Below are positions 1 to 12,626 of a DNA stretch of 64,000 bases, one piece after another. Within the stretch, counting starts at the first letter, position 1, and the number at the start of each line of letters is the position of its first letter. A program made the position numbers and the translations under genes. The DNA is from Harmothoe impar (Eukaryota > Annelida > Polychaeta > Phyllodocida > Polynoidae), in NCBI GenBank assembly GCA_947462335.1, contig OX381710.1:63793303-63857302 (forward strand), given 5' to 3'. The notes beneath the pieces are model-generated. The model was not told the origin of the DNA. It saw only the letters and a list, made by a program, of their open reading frames with translations, and made no database searches.

Positions 1-3000
1 AAAAAACGGTGACCGTAAAAATAACGGTGAAAGTCCGGCACCCACTGGTGCCAGTGAATCTCCGTTATCTTAACGGATTTTTTTTTACAGTGCAGTGTTA
101 CTGAGTAATGTGCTGGCACTGTGCTGCTGCATCATGGTGAAAATGTGGCACCGAGGCAGCATGCAGTCCTTAACGGCAGACGTAGGGTTATTAGATTGCT
201 TTGATTTAGACAAGGTCTGGTCTAACCCAGTTCACAGAAGTAACGTATCGGGGGTAGTGGGGAGGTGGGGGCCACTAGGTCTAGCACAGGGTTCCATGAA
301 GGAGAGGTCGGGGAATGCTGCGCTGCATACTCATTATATATCACAGACACAGACAGGATGGGGTCCCTGTCCCGCCCTGAGTGGTTAGCCATGGGAGGCG
401 GGGGTGGGCGGGCGGCACCGGGGGTTTCTCTCCCTGTCCAGCAATCTGGCAGATACTAGACAGAGAAAAAAGTGAGAGTCTGTGTTGCTAAAACTACTCC
501 CTTCTGGGCGTCAGGCAGGGTTTTTCCTCTGTGTAGATTAGACAGTAATAGGTGTGTAGTGGGCCAACCATTGAACCAACCCCACTGTGGTAGCGGCGGC
601 AGAGACTAGCTATTAATTTTGGTTGTTATCTCCGTTTTTAAGTGTTTCTGGTTCTCTCTTCTGTTATGTTGATGGCAACCGTCCACTGGAGAACTTCGCC
701 CATTAAACCCATACATTTCCTACATGACTTCGGCCGATTAGAGCCAAGTAGCAGTGGCCAGAAAGACAACAAAAAGGTTGTAAGGTGGGTAACTTGAATG
801 CAAATATTGAATTTTTTTAAATAGCTGAATCAAAAATAATCACTACACGAATCGTAATACAAATATGAATACGAATTATCAAAACAGGATACAAAATAAC
901 CATCGGCTATGTTACTCCCCACTTAGGTCAGGTCACCACGTTCACTTGTCCCACGTTCACCAGAAAGGCACTTTTGAACACCGATATCACCTTGAATCTT
1001 TTTCTTAAGACCAACACCCACAAGGCGTTCTATGGCATGGAACCCTTTGCATTCTATGTCTATTGTGATCTATGAGCCTTGCTTATACTTCAAAAGGCAA
1101 GGATTCTCAAATACTATTGGAAGTTCCAAATCCCACTGTACAGATGTACATAGTGGACTGCATTGAGGATTAAGTGTTGTATTTGAGGGGATCCGGAGTT
1201 ACTTCATAATAATTGTGCCTATAGTTGATTTAATATCTAGAAGGGATATTCATTAATTTATCATTTGAAATAATACATCATGCAGGGGTAGACACTAACG
1301 CTGGCCGGGGATCCAAAGGCCTGTAGTTTTTGGTCTGGGCCCGCCGTTTTCTCAAGAATTACCTTCCTTAGGGCCCGGGTGACCCACAGGTATGGATGAA
1401 GAAAGTTCTAGCACAATATATCGTTATCAACATATTGGTGTCACATGTCGTTGGAAAGCTAAAATCACTAGGAGGCATGTCTCTCTGGTTAGGTCTTGGT
1501 ATAGGTAGAACGTCTCTCTGGTTAGGTCTTGGTTGAACAGTGAAACAGTTTTAGGTGCGGGCAAGCAGATTTCTGAGGCTACGGGCCTGGTTGGCCTATG
1601 GCTGAAAAGGTAAGTTATACCTGATCATGTAGGTTGAGTGGTGGGCATATTGTATATATATATTATTCATAAAAAATGATTGTAAAATGCTGTCTGTGTA
1701 TTATTAGAAATAAGGAGTCCCCCCCTGACTTTCCAGATGATTGATATGTATTATGTGCATAATGGAATTGCAGAGATTGCCCTGTTAAGCAAGGACAAAT
1801 AAGTAATTATCTAGATCTTATTTTTGCCCTATTCGGAACAGATTCCTTGCAGTTATACCTCCCTCTTATAGTTACATATCCCCAATTCGCAGAGAGTTTC
1901 CAGCAGAGATCGCCCTGTGGGATTTGACCTTTAGAGAAACCTTCACCATAGATTCTGGTTTCTGTTCACTTGTTACAAGCTACCAGCAGGGATTGCCCAA
2001 ACACAGCAAAATCCAAGTTCAAGGTTATATATATTGTTGGTCATCAGAGCCTTCTGGGAACAAGAGTAGGTCCCACTGGTGGATGAAACTGTCTAATCTG
2101 TAGGCTGCCGGCCACCACCACGTGACCACTAGTGGTTACCTGACTGCTGAGGGAATTGCACCGTCTTCTAGAGTTGGGCTCCGGGACCCTGGGCTGCCAT
2201 CCACTCCACAGGATCCAGGCATCAGAGAGTCTGAATCAGAGGCCTGTATACATATAATCATATACCTGACCCCTACAAACAGTTCTAGGAATACTACGAC
2301 AAAGGAGGTAAACATCGAGGTTGGGTTTTAATTTGGAACTTTTCTATTGCCAACTTTTCATTTATATTTGATTAAAGTGCAACACTGGACCGACATGAAC
2401 CCTCGTGCTTATATCATTATATGGTATATTCAGTAGAGCTCAGTACGACGGCGTGTTTCCTTACAATATTAATGAAATAGAGAAATTGTGTAATATTTGA
2501 TGATCCGCTCTGGGGACAGTGAAGATATTCCTTGTCATCTTTGCCTGACAGGGTTTGGTAAATATAATCGCTTATCACACTGCTTGTATGTTTATTATCA
2601 ATGAACCATGTCTTACACGTAGCTTTATATGTAGCTCCTCACTACCTTCTAGTAAACATTTTTATGATGCAAATCTAAATACAAATCCATAAAGATGATA
2701 CACAAAATGACATAGGATGCACCGAAAACGATTAACATCTGGGATTGGTAGTCAGGAGGAGGGGTACAGAGGACATGTATGTACTATATAGCGATAATTC
2801 GGGTTTCTCCCCATGGGCGGCCATGTCAGTTCTGAACTCGGAATCCATCGTGAGATGTAGCAGAGACCAAACCCCTACATACCATAGTTTGCAAGTAACA
2901 AGCTAAGTGGCGAGAGCAGAGCCAAGGTCTTACGATATTGCCCGTGTAAGTGTAGGCTACACACAGAAATTGCGAGAACAAGTCCACACCAGTTAGACTG

Positions 3001-3330
3001 CTATATAAGACGCAGACTACATAGTACAGTGGGAGGAGGGGGACGTGTAGGACATTGTAGATGAAGTGCCCCTGCATCCCTGGTAATAAATGCAGCAACT
3101 TTCAGAAGCTGCCCCGTTGGTGGCGACACGGCAGGTGATTTAGCAGCACGTCTAGAGGTGTAAGTCAGACACGGCACTGATTATCTGTATACACAATAGA
3201 CCACTGGGATTAGTTCTGGGCGTTGACACCAGGAACTCTGCAGCTTTGCAAAGGGAGGGGAGCTGTGTAGAACTCGGCCCTGATATCTGTCACTGGTCCT
3301 TTAAGGGCAGCATACTGAGTATGTGGTCAA
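1..3330. other. Gene-free DNA with diverged repeats
   Basis: I see no convincing gene here. The interval holds a G-rich stretch near 250-440, a 22-bp phrase repeated at 33-bp spacing (1479-1500 and 1512-1533), and a worn relative of the palindromic element family described at 11,114 (about 1840-2065, recognised by the phrase AGCAGGGATTGCCC and the following AATCCAAGTTCAAGG). A sequence around 670-710 resembles 10,944-10,980, so another unnamed dispersed repeat is present. Confidence 0.6.
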
Positions 3331-3337
3331 TGCCTAA

Positions 3338-3634
3338 GGCCAAAAAAAAAGGCGTGTTTTAGGTTACCCGACCCTACCTAGCAAAACAGGGCCGACCCTA
3401 GAAATTTTTATCCAATTTTGAAAAAAAAGAGTAACTTTTGGGGCTATTTCAGAGTCAATTAGATTGTCCACGAGTCGACGCCAGTTTTGGCGAGTCAGCG
3501 CTGAAGTTTGCAAGTCAATTTTGGGTACTTTTCAGGCCAAGTTTTAAATAAAAATAGAAAAATAAAAAAATCCGACCAACCCTACCTAGATTTTCAGACT
3601 ATGTAACCTGAAACACAGCTTCTTTTTTTTGGCC
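3338..3634. mobile_element. Harbinger-like MITE with TAA target duplication
   Basis: A 297-bp non-coding element with terminal inverted repeats. The left end reads GGCCAAAAAAAA followed by a GGCGTGTTTTAGGTTAC arm. The right end is its complement (GTAACCTGAAACAC ... TTTTGGCC). It is flanked on both sides by TAA (3335-3337 and 3635-3637), the target duplication typical of PIF/Harbinger elements. A CCGACCCTACCTAG phrase follows each arm inward. A related fragment lies in the opposite orientation near 15,046-15,112. The family assignment rests on the target duplication and could be wrong; the element boundaries are well supported. Confidence 0.75.
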
Positions 3635-3639
3635 TAAGT

Positions 3640-4540
3640 CTCACGAGAGATTCCAAGCTCAGAACTAACATGGCCGCCCCTACGAAGAAAACCAAAATAT
3701 CGTTATACGTGGGCTTGTATTCATCATGCACCCTATGTTTTTGATTGGCATATGCAAGCCCCCCCCCCCCCCACGGGTCACTGTGGGTTGTGTTATGCAC
3801 CTATCAGCCTATGAGTGTAGTGAGATGTGACGAGGTAATTATTCCAGAATGGTGGGGGGTACTCATTCGCATTGAAATGCGTTATCATCTTACGCGGTTT
3901 CAATAGTACATTCAGTGCCAGATTAAAAGACGTGAGCTTAAACCTAAAGGCTCCATACTTATCGCAAGGCATTTTACCCTGAAGCTGGGAGGGGGTAAAT
4001 GAATCCCCCTCTCATGTGGAGAGATGACCACTCCCTAACCTCAGATGTCTCACCAGAAAAACACCAAAAAACAACCCACAATCCCACAGTGGCTGAGTCT
4101 ATCAGAGTCATCCAGACCCTCCCAAATGTAGCGCCACTTCCCCTTCAGACCATAATGAAGTCCAACGGACTGTAGAGGAAGGGCAGTTTTGGTGACGCAC
4201 CGAGAGCCTGGATGAAGCTGACTTTTATCCTCTGTACACGATAATACAACCTCTCCAAACGTCAATATTATGATGTCATAAATAAAGGTAAACTGACAAC
4301 TAAAAGATGAAAACATGAGTTTTAAAGAGCACATGTATTATGAAAAGTGGTTCAAGTAAAATACGTGTAAGATCTCCGCAGAAAGAGAACACTTTAACAA
4401 AATCTAAATAATTATCCAAAACCGTGTTCAGAGGATGTATATAGGAATATAGATAAGACTCATCAGGCATGAAGACGCCACAACACTCAGCCTGACAAGA
4501 ATAAAATAATGAGAAAGAAATGAGATGCAACAGAACGGGT
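3640..4540. other. Gene-free DNA
   Basis: No gene, no strong repeat. A C-rich run at about 3760-3771 is the only low-complexity tract. Confidence 0.5.
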
Positions 4541-4544
4541 TAAA

Positions 4545-4795
4545 AACGGCCCGACTCGGCGTGAGGCTGTAATCGATGGCAGGACCGACCATTCCCAGCC
4601 GGCGGCGTTTATTATTTCATTACTGCTTCTCCGGCCTCATTTCCCCCTCAAACATTCAGCCAAATATTAGATTAAAAAGCTGCGGCTGTCGCCTAAGTGA
4701 AGCACCATTAGGCTCATTTATAAATTACCGCCACGCGGCGTGAATGGGAGAGGAGCTGTCGCCGGTCCGGAGACATGGATTAAAAAACATACAGC
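4545..4795. promoter_or_regulatory. Candidate conserved non-coding element
   Basis: About 250 bp of non-repetitive, compositionally even sequence that differs from its AT-rich, repeat-laden surroundings. It contains several homeodomain-type ATTA/TAAT cores, GC-balanced blocks (GCCGGCGGCG, GCTGCGGCTGTCGCC) and the phrase CTCATTTATAAATTACCGCC. It has no open reading frame of note and no inverted-repeat ends. The texture is that of a vertebrate developmental enhancer, but this is an impression of style: I cannot align it here. Confidence 0.35.
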
Positions 4796-5250
4796 GCACT
4801 CATGAGCCGCACACACTGAGTGTATGGTGCATGATGTGGTTAGTGACGGAAACCACAGCACCGGGGTCTGCGACTGTTGCACCTCTCTATGTAGATATAT
4901 CAGCCACCAATTTCTATCAGAGGTTTCCTATTTGACTAAGAGGTAGATTTGTTCTTATGAGGGTTATATGGAACATAGATCATTAAGGGTTCAGGCTTTA
5001 TCATCCTCTAAGGCAAAGCCTGGACTACCCTTCAAGAGACTTGCTTTAAATCTAAAGGTAAATGTCAAAATTTCGCGGCGGAGTCCATCTCTGGCAACTT
5101 TATTGCAAGATGTGTGTACATTTATCATAATGACAGAGGGGATATGGTACATCAACGTACTTTGCGGTCCTTAAAGGGTTAAAAGACATGGACAGTTTGA
5201 CGCATGAGGAATAACACTAGGCCTATATTCCAGTGACTACACAGTGAAAG

Positions 5251-5442
5251 GAAACAGTGACGAAAGGGAGTCCAGGTTGCGTCCAGAATGACGCCCCTCT
5301 TTAGGGGAGCCTAGGTCGCCTAAGGGAGCCTAGGTGACTCTCTGGCTGCCATACGGAGGTCACCTGGGGGAGTCATGTAGCTCTCTGGGTCAAGAGGGGA
5401 GTCATTCTGGAGGAAACCTGGACTCCCTTTTGACACTGTTTC
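5251..5442. mobile_element. Palindromic MITE (192 bp)
   Basis: An imperfect palindrome with arms of about 60-80 bp. The left arm begins GAAACAGTGACGAAAGGGAG and continues GTCCAGGTTGCGTCCAGAATG. The right arm is its complement, ending in CTCCCTTTTGACACTGTTTC. The arms meet near 5350 around short GGGAGCCTAGGT repeats. No protein is encoded. The target duplication is not clear, so the superfamily is left open. Confidence 0.6.
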
Positions 5443-5449
5443 TTTTCTC

Positions 5450-6588
5450 TGTGTACTAAGGTTGTGCAACATCATGATGGAAGCCTGTCGCAGCGGTGTG
5501 TGCACTCCCTATGTCCATCAACCACTCATGTCCTACCCCACTGCATCTGGCCTCTGAAGGATAAATACACTTACATGGAGATTATGAAAGATGACGAGAA
5601 TGGCTCTATACCTTGTGTTTAAGTTGGGTGGCCATCAGTGCTGATTTGTCAGGGGGTATGGGCCTGCCCTGGTACTGTTATTAAAGTAATGGCCTAAGTT
5701 AAGTGAATATAAACCATAACATGGATCATAACAAGGATGGAACTCAATAACTGGACCCCAGCAGGCTATGACGTTATCATCTTCCAAGGCCACTTTGGTT
5801 ATCAAACTAAATGTATGCACTTGATGATGATAAATTATTGAATTGATCCATGATAAACAAAATTATGTTGAAACGTGAGCACTTTCTGCACTAGCCAAGA
5901 AACAGGCAATTAACCTTGACATAGACGACTTACACCAAAGAATTTCAAAATATTCAAGTGGCTCTATGTATATGCCAATGTCAATCGAATTGGATAATAA
6001 GGCTTTGGTGTGTAATTACAATAATGTAATATATCTAAAAGTTCACCATGTCTTTTTAAAGCACCAACCATTCATAAAGGGAGTTGCTTTACTGTATACA
6101 ATATCGGATCCCAATAAAAAAAAAAGTGGACTAACCCATCAGATCACACTCGTAGCTTCGCTGCAGTAGACGGAGAATGTTATTGCAAAGTACTTCAAAA
6201 CTAATTCCAGAATATGTTGGTAAGCCGACACGAGGTTATTAGCAAAGGCATGATGGTTGATGATGATATATCAAATCTCGGATCAGGAGTGTAGGAATTC
6301 GACGTTATTTCTTTCGCATTTTAACACATTAATCCAGGATATTGGAGACTGTTGGCAGCAATACCGTTCTAGCACAGTCAGCACACAGATAGCGTCCAGA
6401 CTGAATTCCTAAACAAGTACATCCAGATGGGTGTTTGTATAGGCACAGGGAGATGAAATCCTCTCCTGATTGGAAGTCATTTGCACCGTGTCCTGTTGCA
6501 CTGCATTTAAAATAAACGTGTCCAGGCAACTTGAAGTTTGTGGTTTGAAGTTAGATTGATTCCCTACAAGTTCCTCATAATTGTTTCA

Positions 6589-6596
<8 letters not shown>
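5450..6596. other. Gene-free DNA
   Basis: I see no gene or regulatory signature. Short open frames occur on both strands but show no family resemblance or codon bias. Confidence 0.5.

Positions 6597-6658
<62 letters not shown>
6597..6658. repeat. (AT)n microsatellite
   Basis: Uninterrupted AT dinucleotide run of about 62 bp. Its length suggests it is polymorphic. Confidence 0.95.
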
Positions 6659-6661
<3 letters not shown>

Positions 6662-6857
6662 TTTGAAAACTATTTATTTAAGTCGGTTTCGATATAGAAG
6701 ATCCTTCCTATATTGTAAGCAATTGAATTGTCCCGAGTACACAGATCATATATCCCCACAGTCCCTAGATAGATGGGAAGGGTGCAATTAGACGTCGACT
6801 GAAGTTGTTTGACACCGAGTGAAACATAATGAGCAATTGAAGAGCTCTTACTAAACA

Positions 6858-6902
6858 ACATATGTGACCAGGCTAGGGAAAAGACCCATCCGGGGAGGAA
6901 TT
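6858..6902. repeat. 45-bp segment shared exactly with 51,463-51,507
   Basis: This 45-bp stretch (starting ACATATGTGACCAGGCTAGG and ending CCGGGGAGGAATT) is identical to one inside the 14.3-kb element, in the same orientation. Sequence on either side is unrelated at the two sites. The match is far too long for chance in 64 kb. No wider repeat structure explains it. Confidence 0.9.
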
Positions 6903-6909
6903 GGTATTT

Positions 6910-8360
6910 AAAGTTTGCGTCATATCCTTTAAAATGAGATATCATGAGGTAAAGAATTCCTGGTAGTTTTGTGGGAATTAATTATCAAAGATTGCTACAT
7001 ATCAATAACTGAAAATGGTAGATAAGCTCTAAAAGCATCACATCCCATAATAAATAGCGATAATTATGAAAAATCAGTTTTGTTGATAAATAACCAAATA
7101 AAATGGTATTTTTAGTCTAAATTTGGTTCTAGAAGGAATTTTTACAGTCTGTTTTCAGATTTTAGTAATTGATGTGATACTGAAGAAACGGTGACAATTA
7201 TCTCCAATTTTGTCTAATGGAATGGTTTCCATGGCAACCAAAAAATGTCTTATATGCTAATTTTCCATAGAAAACATTCTTTTTGCATTCCATATATGGA
7301 ATGGTTGCAGTAAAGATAAAACAAATATAATAAGTCTATTGTATTCTACACAAAAAAATAGCCTGGAGCATTTTTACTTGAATTATGCACTCTCTAGCCC
7401 TTCTGGTGCCCCCTGGTGTCCAAAGCCAGAACTAAAAATCCCCCGCAGATGGATCACATATATCATCATGATAAATAAAGATATAAGAGTGGTTTCATAT
7501 GGAAACCACTCATAACAGAGTATATTAGATTTACCGAATTCACCATTCTTGATGATTATTATTCAGAAACGGATGTCACTTTTATTACCATTGTATTGTA
7601 CCTTTATATTAACCTCATGAGAAAAATATACAATATGATGTACCTGCAGACCTACTTCATAAATATTTCAGAATCCTCTGGAAGTGTACGGCACGGTACT
7701 TGTGATATATGCCTACATTTATCCTGAATGTGTTTCTGTCCTGGGGATCATTTCTCAAGGTTGTACGATTCAGTTACTACCTGTATGATCAATTATCTCT
7801 GCAAACGCTTTACACTAGTAGACACTGTATCAATGATTGTGAAGTCGAGTACCCGTACAATCACCAACTATCTGGATGAGAACAATTCTGGCATGGGCTG
7901 TAGAAGTTGAGAAGATTGTTTATGTGACTCCTAGATCATTTGAACCGTACACACTTCAGGAATAAGCCCCAGGGAACAGTACAGTTTCTCACCCTTGTGC
8001 CTACATGGTTTGCTGCTGGAATGTGGAATGGGAGCCGACTCAGTTACGTTGATGTAGGTGAGTTTATGTGTGAGCCATTCAGACTTTCTATTTGTTTTAT
8101 ATTTTGGCTTTTCTGAAAAGCATAACTTGTGGAATGTGGTAAAAAGGTTGCCTTTAAACACAAAATTAAACTTGTATTCCAACACCCAAAGTACTTATGG
8201 TGCTGCTGATGGTAACATCAATATTACAATAGGACATCCCAGTTGTAAAACGTTAAAAACATTATTCTAGTATTTTTGTTAGCTGGAATGGCATATTACA
8301 GGTTACATCTATAGCTCTACTACATAGCTGCACAGCGAAAACTTGAGTTGACAGTGAGAG
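6910..8360. other. Gene-free DNA with one CTCF-like motif
   Basis: No gene is visible. At 7403-7421 the minus strand reads GGACACCAGGGGGCACCAG, a good match to the CTCF core CCASCAGGGGGCGC. Otherwise AT-rich, with no clear repeat. Confidence 0.45.
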
Positions 8361-8385
8361 TAGAGAGTCGACTCATGTTGACCCT

Positions 8386-8470
<85 letters not shown>

Positions 8471-8496
8471 ATGAGTCATTATCGGTTGACTCTCTA
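8361..8496. repeat. Inverted repeat centred on a (TA)n tract
   Basis: A TA dinucleotide run of about 78 bp (8390-8467) sits between inverted flanks: TAGAGAGTCGACTCATG on the left and CATGAGTCA...GACTCTCTA on the right. The whole can fold as one long hairpin. It may be a small palindromic element whose centre expanded as a microsatellite. Confidence 0.7.
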
Positions 8497-8499
8497 TTT

Positions 8500-9440
8500 T
8501 ACCACAGCCACGTGGGAGACACTGTTGACACCTTTACTTTTCTGTGTGTAGACCTACGACACATCACTCAACTGTATCATTTAATATAGAGCTCTGCTGA
8601 TGGGCGTCCCACACAGAGTTGGGTATATTTGGTTTATTCGTGCCCAAAATGGCTCCCTTGGAAGTCTGGGAGGGAGTCTACACGTTCCCCTACTCAGGTT
8701 TATGTGCGGCCCTGCCCCGACACCCTGACGGAACGAGGTGTGGCCACATCTTGGTCTTACTATAGCCGTATACATCAGTCCACCATGCATCTAGTTGTTA
8801 CCATATACTCTCTGGATCTTCTTGTTCCTGTATATCCCGACTCAAGCACCACCTCTCACTGTGCCATGCAGTATATGTCCCTGTCCGTTTGTCCGTTTAT
8901 CTATATGTGTCTGTCCCTGTCTCTGTCTTTCTCTGTCTGTCTCCGTCCCTCTCTCACTCTCTAGGGAGCAAACTCTTTGAAAGAGCAGGAGCGACAATCC
9001 AACAGGAAGGACCATGCTCGTTACCAAAGGTTGATCTTTAGGCAATTAAGGCGGAGCAGTGATCTTTTTTTAGACGGGGGTCGGGGTAGAGACTTCATTT
9101 CACGATATTTACTTCTCAAGGGAGGGGGCAGATTTGGATCCTGTACCCTTCTCGATTGGGAGGCCAAGATCATGTGCTGCCAACACCTTCCAACCACTCA
9201 CCCATCCGCCCACGGTGTGTCCGTACCTACATAACAACGAATAGCAGTAACGGCTTTCTGTTTTAAGTTATACCTTTGTAACTGTTCATGTAGCCAAGTC
9301 TGCCACTATGATGTGCCCCTATTGTTTCATATCTCGAAGAAAGGCAGGACATAATGCGCTCACTCGCTCATTTAATCATCGCCGAATAGACTCAGTCCTC
9401 CACGGTCACCCCCCCCCCCCCCACCCACACACACACCGGC
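8500..9440. other. Gene-free DNA with simple-sequence tracts
   Basis: Contains a CTGTCCGT/CTCTGTCT pyrimidine-rich tract (about 8880-8965) and a C-run followed by CA repeats (about 9410-9450). No gene is supported. Confidence 0.5.
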
Positions 9441-9454
9441 ACACACGGTACCTT

Positions 9455-9585
9455 CATCCATGATTAAAGGTGTGAAGGAGACAAAGACAGATGGCACCTT
9501 GTGATTAAGTGGACCAGGCCTCGTCAGGTGTACGCGGTGTCCGACCAATTAGCAGGTGACTCAGGTGCACTCTATACAGGTGGGC
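9455..9585. promoter_or_regulatory. Candidate enhancer-like motif cluster
   Basis: Within 130 bp there is a T-box half site AGGTGTGA (9468-9475), an NKX2-type site TTAAGTGG (9505-9512), four CAGGTG E-boxes (9525, 9553, 9562, 9577) and a CCAATTA homeodomain core near 9545. The motifs are directly visible. The idea that they form an enhancer is inference from their density and from the lack of any repeat structure here. Confidence 0.3.
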
Positions 9586-9589
9586 CGGG

Positions 9590-10676
9590 GTGGATCCGGC
9601 AAGGTTTATGTCATGCCGAATACGACAATGTCTAAAATGTGTAAAATATAGGCAATCTAATATTGCAACCCCTCTCCTGTGAAACCCATATTTACGAGGA
9701 CTCAGACATCATGCTAATTGAACGTATACATCATTATCGAATAGATTTTGCAGATCAATTATGCCCAAACTACCTTCTGAACTATGAATATATTGTCGAT
9801 TATCGCAAAGCACTGACTAGTATAATGTATACCGGTAAGCACCATTAAACCACAGCGGAGGGGTAAGACAAAGGAATTCACACCTTGATTGTTTCTACTA
9901 TAAGGGTGCCGACCAGTTCACTGTGGTTATTTTGAGTTAGCCTCTCATAACCATTGTCTATCTATTACGTATAAGTATTGGAATATGCTGTACCGGTAGC
10001 TATAATGTAGCAGACGACCAAATAGCAGAAAGGTTCACATGATATGATGTTACGGTTGGTGAACCGTTCAACATGTCTCCCTACCACCTCTCATGTCAAC
10101 AATACCCATATCATGTAAGAGGCAGATGTATGACCCCCTTAAGAAATCAGCATGGTGATAAAATGTGTCGGTTAGATTAATCTATGGCCAAGCAATATCC
10201 TGAGTAGGGAAATGCCCGATGGGCATGCAAGGCCTTGGGAAACAGATACCTCTGTGTGATCAATGTTATAAGTGTGCATATATCCCTTTACGGTCCATAT
10301 GAAATGATATATGGAAGATGGCTTAGTCTACGTAGATGGATTAGGAACAGATTTAGAATCCCAGCATACATTGACACAACCTCTCAGATCTAGGCCAGAT
10401 ACATTTGGATTTATCTGGCTTTATCAGCATTCAATCTCGCTCTCTTTCTCTCAGCCATATGCCACCTCTTATGTTTCCCCGAGGACATATTGAAAATTAA
10501 AATCTAACGGTTTTATATGTTATCTATTGTCTTTTGTCCCTCATATAACCTGGATATCTATGTAGACCTCTGAAATAGACAATATATTGTTGAGGTGTAT
10601 ATATGTAATGCGTTTTTAGATTTAAGAAAGACCCATAAAAAATATCAGGGTGATCAGCTGCTTCGTGACTCCCATT
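9590..10676. other. Gene-free DNA
   Basis: No gene or strong repeat seen. Confidence 0.5.
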
Positions 10677-10789
10677 AAAGGGTGAATCCACTGAGCTAAA
10701 TCCGTCGGATCGGGCGAGATTCGTCCATAGGTTTAACATTGTGAGGTCCATCCGATCCGACGGATTTTGCCTCAGTGGATTCACGCTTT
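10677..10789. mobile_element. Short hairpin element (113 bp)
   Basis: Near-perfect inverted arms of about 36 bp (10,677-10,712 and 10,752-10,789). The left arm carries GTGAATCCACTGAG and AAATCCGTCGGATCGG, and the right arm carries the complements. The roughly 39-bp centre is unrelated. Size and shape fit a tiny non-autonomous DNA transposon; no target duplication was identified. Confidence 0.6.
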
Positions 10790-11113
10790 TAGAACGATGA
10801 CTCTAGTTAGAATTGGAGGAAGAACAATCCGAGATCTTTTTCGTCGTAAAAGCCCTCAATGAACCTGTAAGCTACCATTGGTTTGGGTGGGGATCAGAAT
10901 TGTTTTGAGGGAGGGCAACTAAAATACAGTAAAGGGTCTCTAATGGCCATCGTCCACTGGAGACCTTCGGTCGATTAAAGATGGTGTGCCAGCTAAGACT
11001 TTTTAATCATGCCATATTACTATTGCATATCCTATCTTATACATACTCCCTACATTTTAAAATAATTGGCAGTCTAAATCCGTAAGATTAACACATGTAG
11101 TGCAATCATTTTT

Positions 11114-11327
11114 GCCAAATGACCTTGAACTTGGAATTTTGCTGGGTCTGGGCAACCCCTGCTGGTAGCCTGGAACCAGTGGACAGGAACCAGAATGTAT
11201 GATGGTAGTTTTACTGTATTTTACCATCAGACTTTCTAGTACAATTTCCTGTTCCTGTCCACTGGTTCCAGGCTACCAGCAGGGGTTGCCCAGAACCAGC
11301 AAAATTCCAAGTTCAAGGTCATTTGGC
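11114..11327. mobile_element. Palindromic MITE (214 bp), best copy of a local family
   Basis: Arms of about 90-95 bp run GCCAAATGACCTTGAACTTG through GTGGACAGGAAC on the left and the near-exact complement on the right, leaving a 30-40 bp loop. Diverged relatives are at about 1840-2065 and 19,570-19,790, recognised by the AAGGTCA...CAGCAGGGGTTGCCC phrases. Arm identity is high, so this copy is younger than the others. Confidence 0.75.
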
Positions 11328-11329
11328 TG

Positions 11330-12626
11330 TTACCAGAGCCTTCCTTCGGAAGGATTTGGGAACGAGAGTATAAGCGGCCGAAGCTACAAAGGAACGGTGG
11401 CCCGCAAACAGGTTAATGAGAAAACTAGAACTGACAATCAGGGAACATAGATGTGACATAGGATAGAAATGCTGAGCCGTAGTTAGTGTAGACATCTAGT
11501 GGGAGAGCTGGGTAAGACATGGTTCATTCAAGGTTGATATCGCAACAATTAATGTTGAAATATGTGTTGGTTCACAATGTTGAAACATAACCGCATATAT
11601 ATCAACCAGTTAAAAACGTTGAATCATTGTTTTGTGCCCACTGGGTTTGAGTCCAAGGACAAACATAGAGCCAATGACACTGGGAGAATAATCACAGGTT
11701 GGCTGTGGATTGTAACATTTGGTGCCAGCTCTAGTGTAAATCACTGGGTACAGGCAGGTGCTCCTCAACTCGAGTGAAGGCAAAGTTCTGTGGTCAGTGA
11801 CACATAAACGATGTCCATGTTGTTAGACGGCAGCGGTGACAAAGCTGCATAATCACAGGGTACTCATTTGATACACCCCCTATTATCAATGTATACAAGT
11901 GTGTGGTGTTTGGTAAAGCTACTATGTCAGCTAATTTTAGGTGATTTTCTCATTTTCGGTTCATTACATGATCCAAATAATTGTATATGCAGGTATGGAA
12001 AGTTGGAAGGCTCTTATTCCTCATTTAGCATAATGAAATTACAATATATATTGTCACAAATGAATAACTGTCTACTCACATAAAGCAATACCTGGCGCAT
12101 CATAACACCATTGGATTTAGCCTGCAATCACAACACAAATACCTGTATAGCCTACAACCACAGTATTCCTACCTGCAAATCACAATAAAGAGAAAATCAG
12201 TTGAAACCATGAAGAATGAAACACAGGGCAAATGGTTAATAAAAGCAATTGCAATGATAATTCATAACTCAATTCTGGGGCGTTTTAACTGATATCGTAT
12301 CTTTAATAGGCCCTTCTCCATCGGTGAACACACCGCATAGCTGTACTCAGATGTGGGGCGCTCATCACATGCCAGAGTTAGAAATATGACAGCCATGCTC
12401 TTGGTCTCTCCATGGGGCAGTACACAAAAGGACCCCAATATCCAGACAGCCAGTAGACCGTGGTATATGTCTCCCCTGACCATAACCACCCCATCCCTCA
12501 CTGGGCCACTCTAGGGGCTCGTCCCATCCTGCTATCAATAGACACTGTATAGAGATTCCATACCCTCTATATACCATGACGGGACCGTAAGCCCAACCCT
12601 TACTATAGATGTTGCCAAAACGACAA
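11330..12626. other. Gene-free DNA
   Basis: No convincing gene. Short frames on both strands lack family features. Confidence 0.5.

Noticed and set aside
8348..8551. Frame with a long Ile-Tyr repeat
   Set aside because: Translation of the TA microsatellite.
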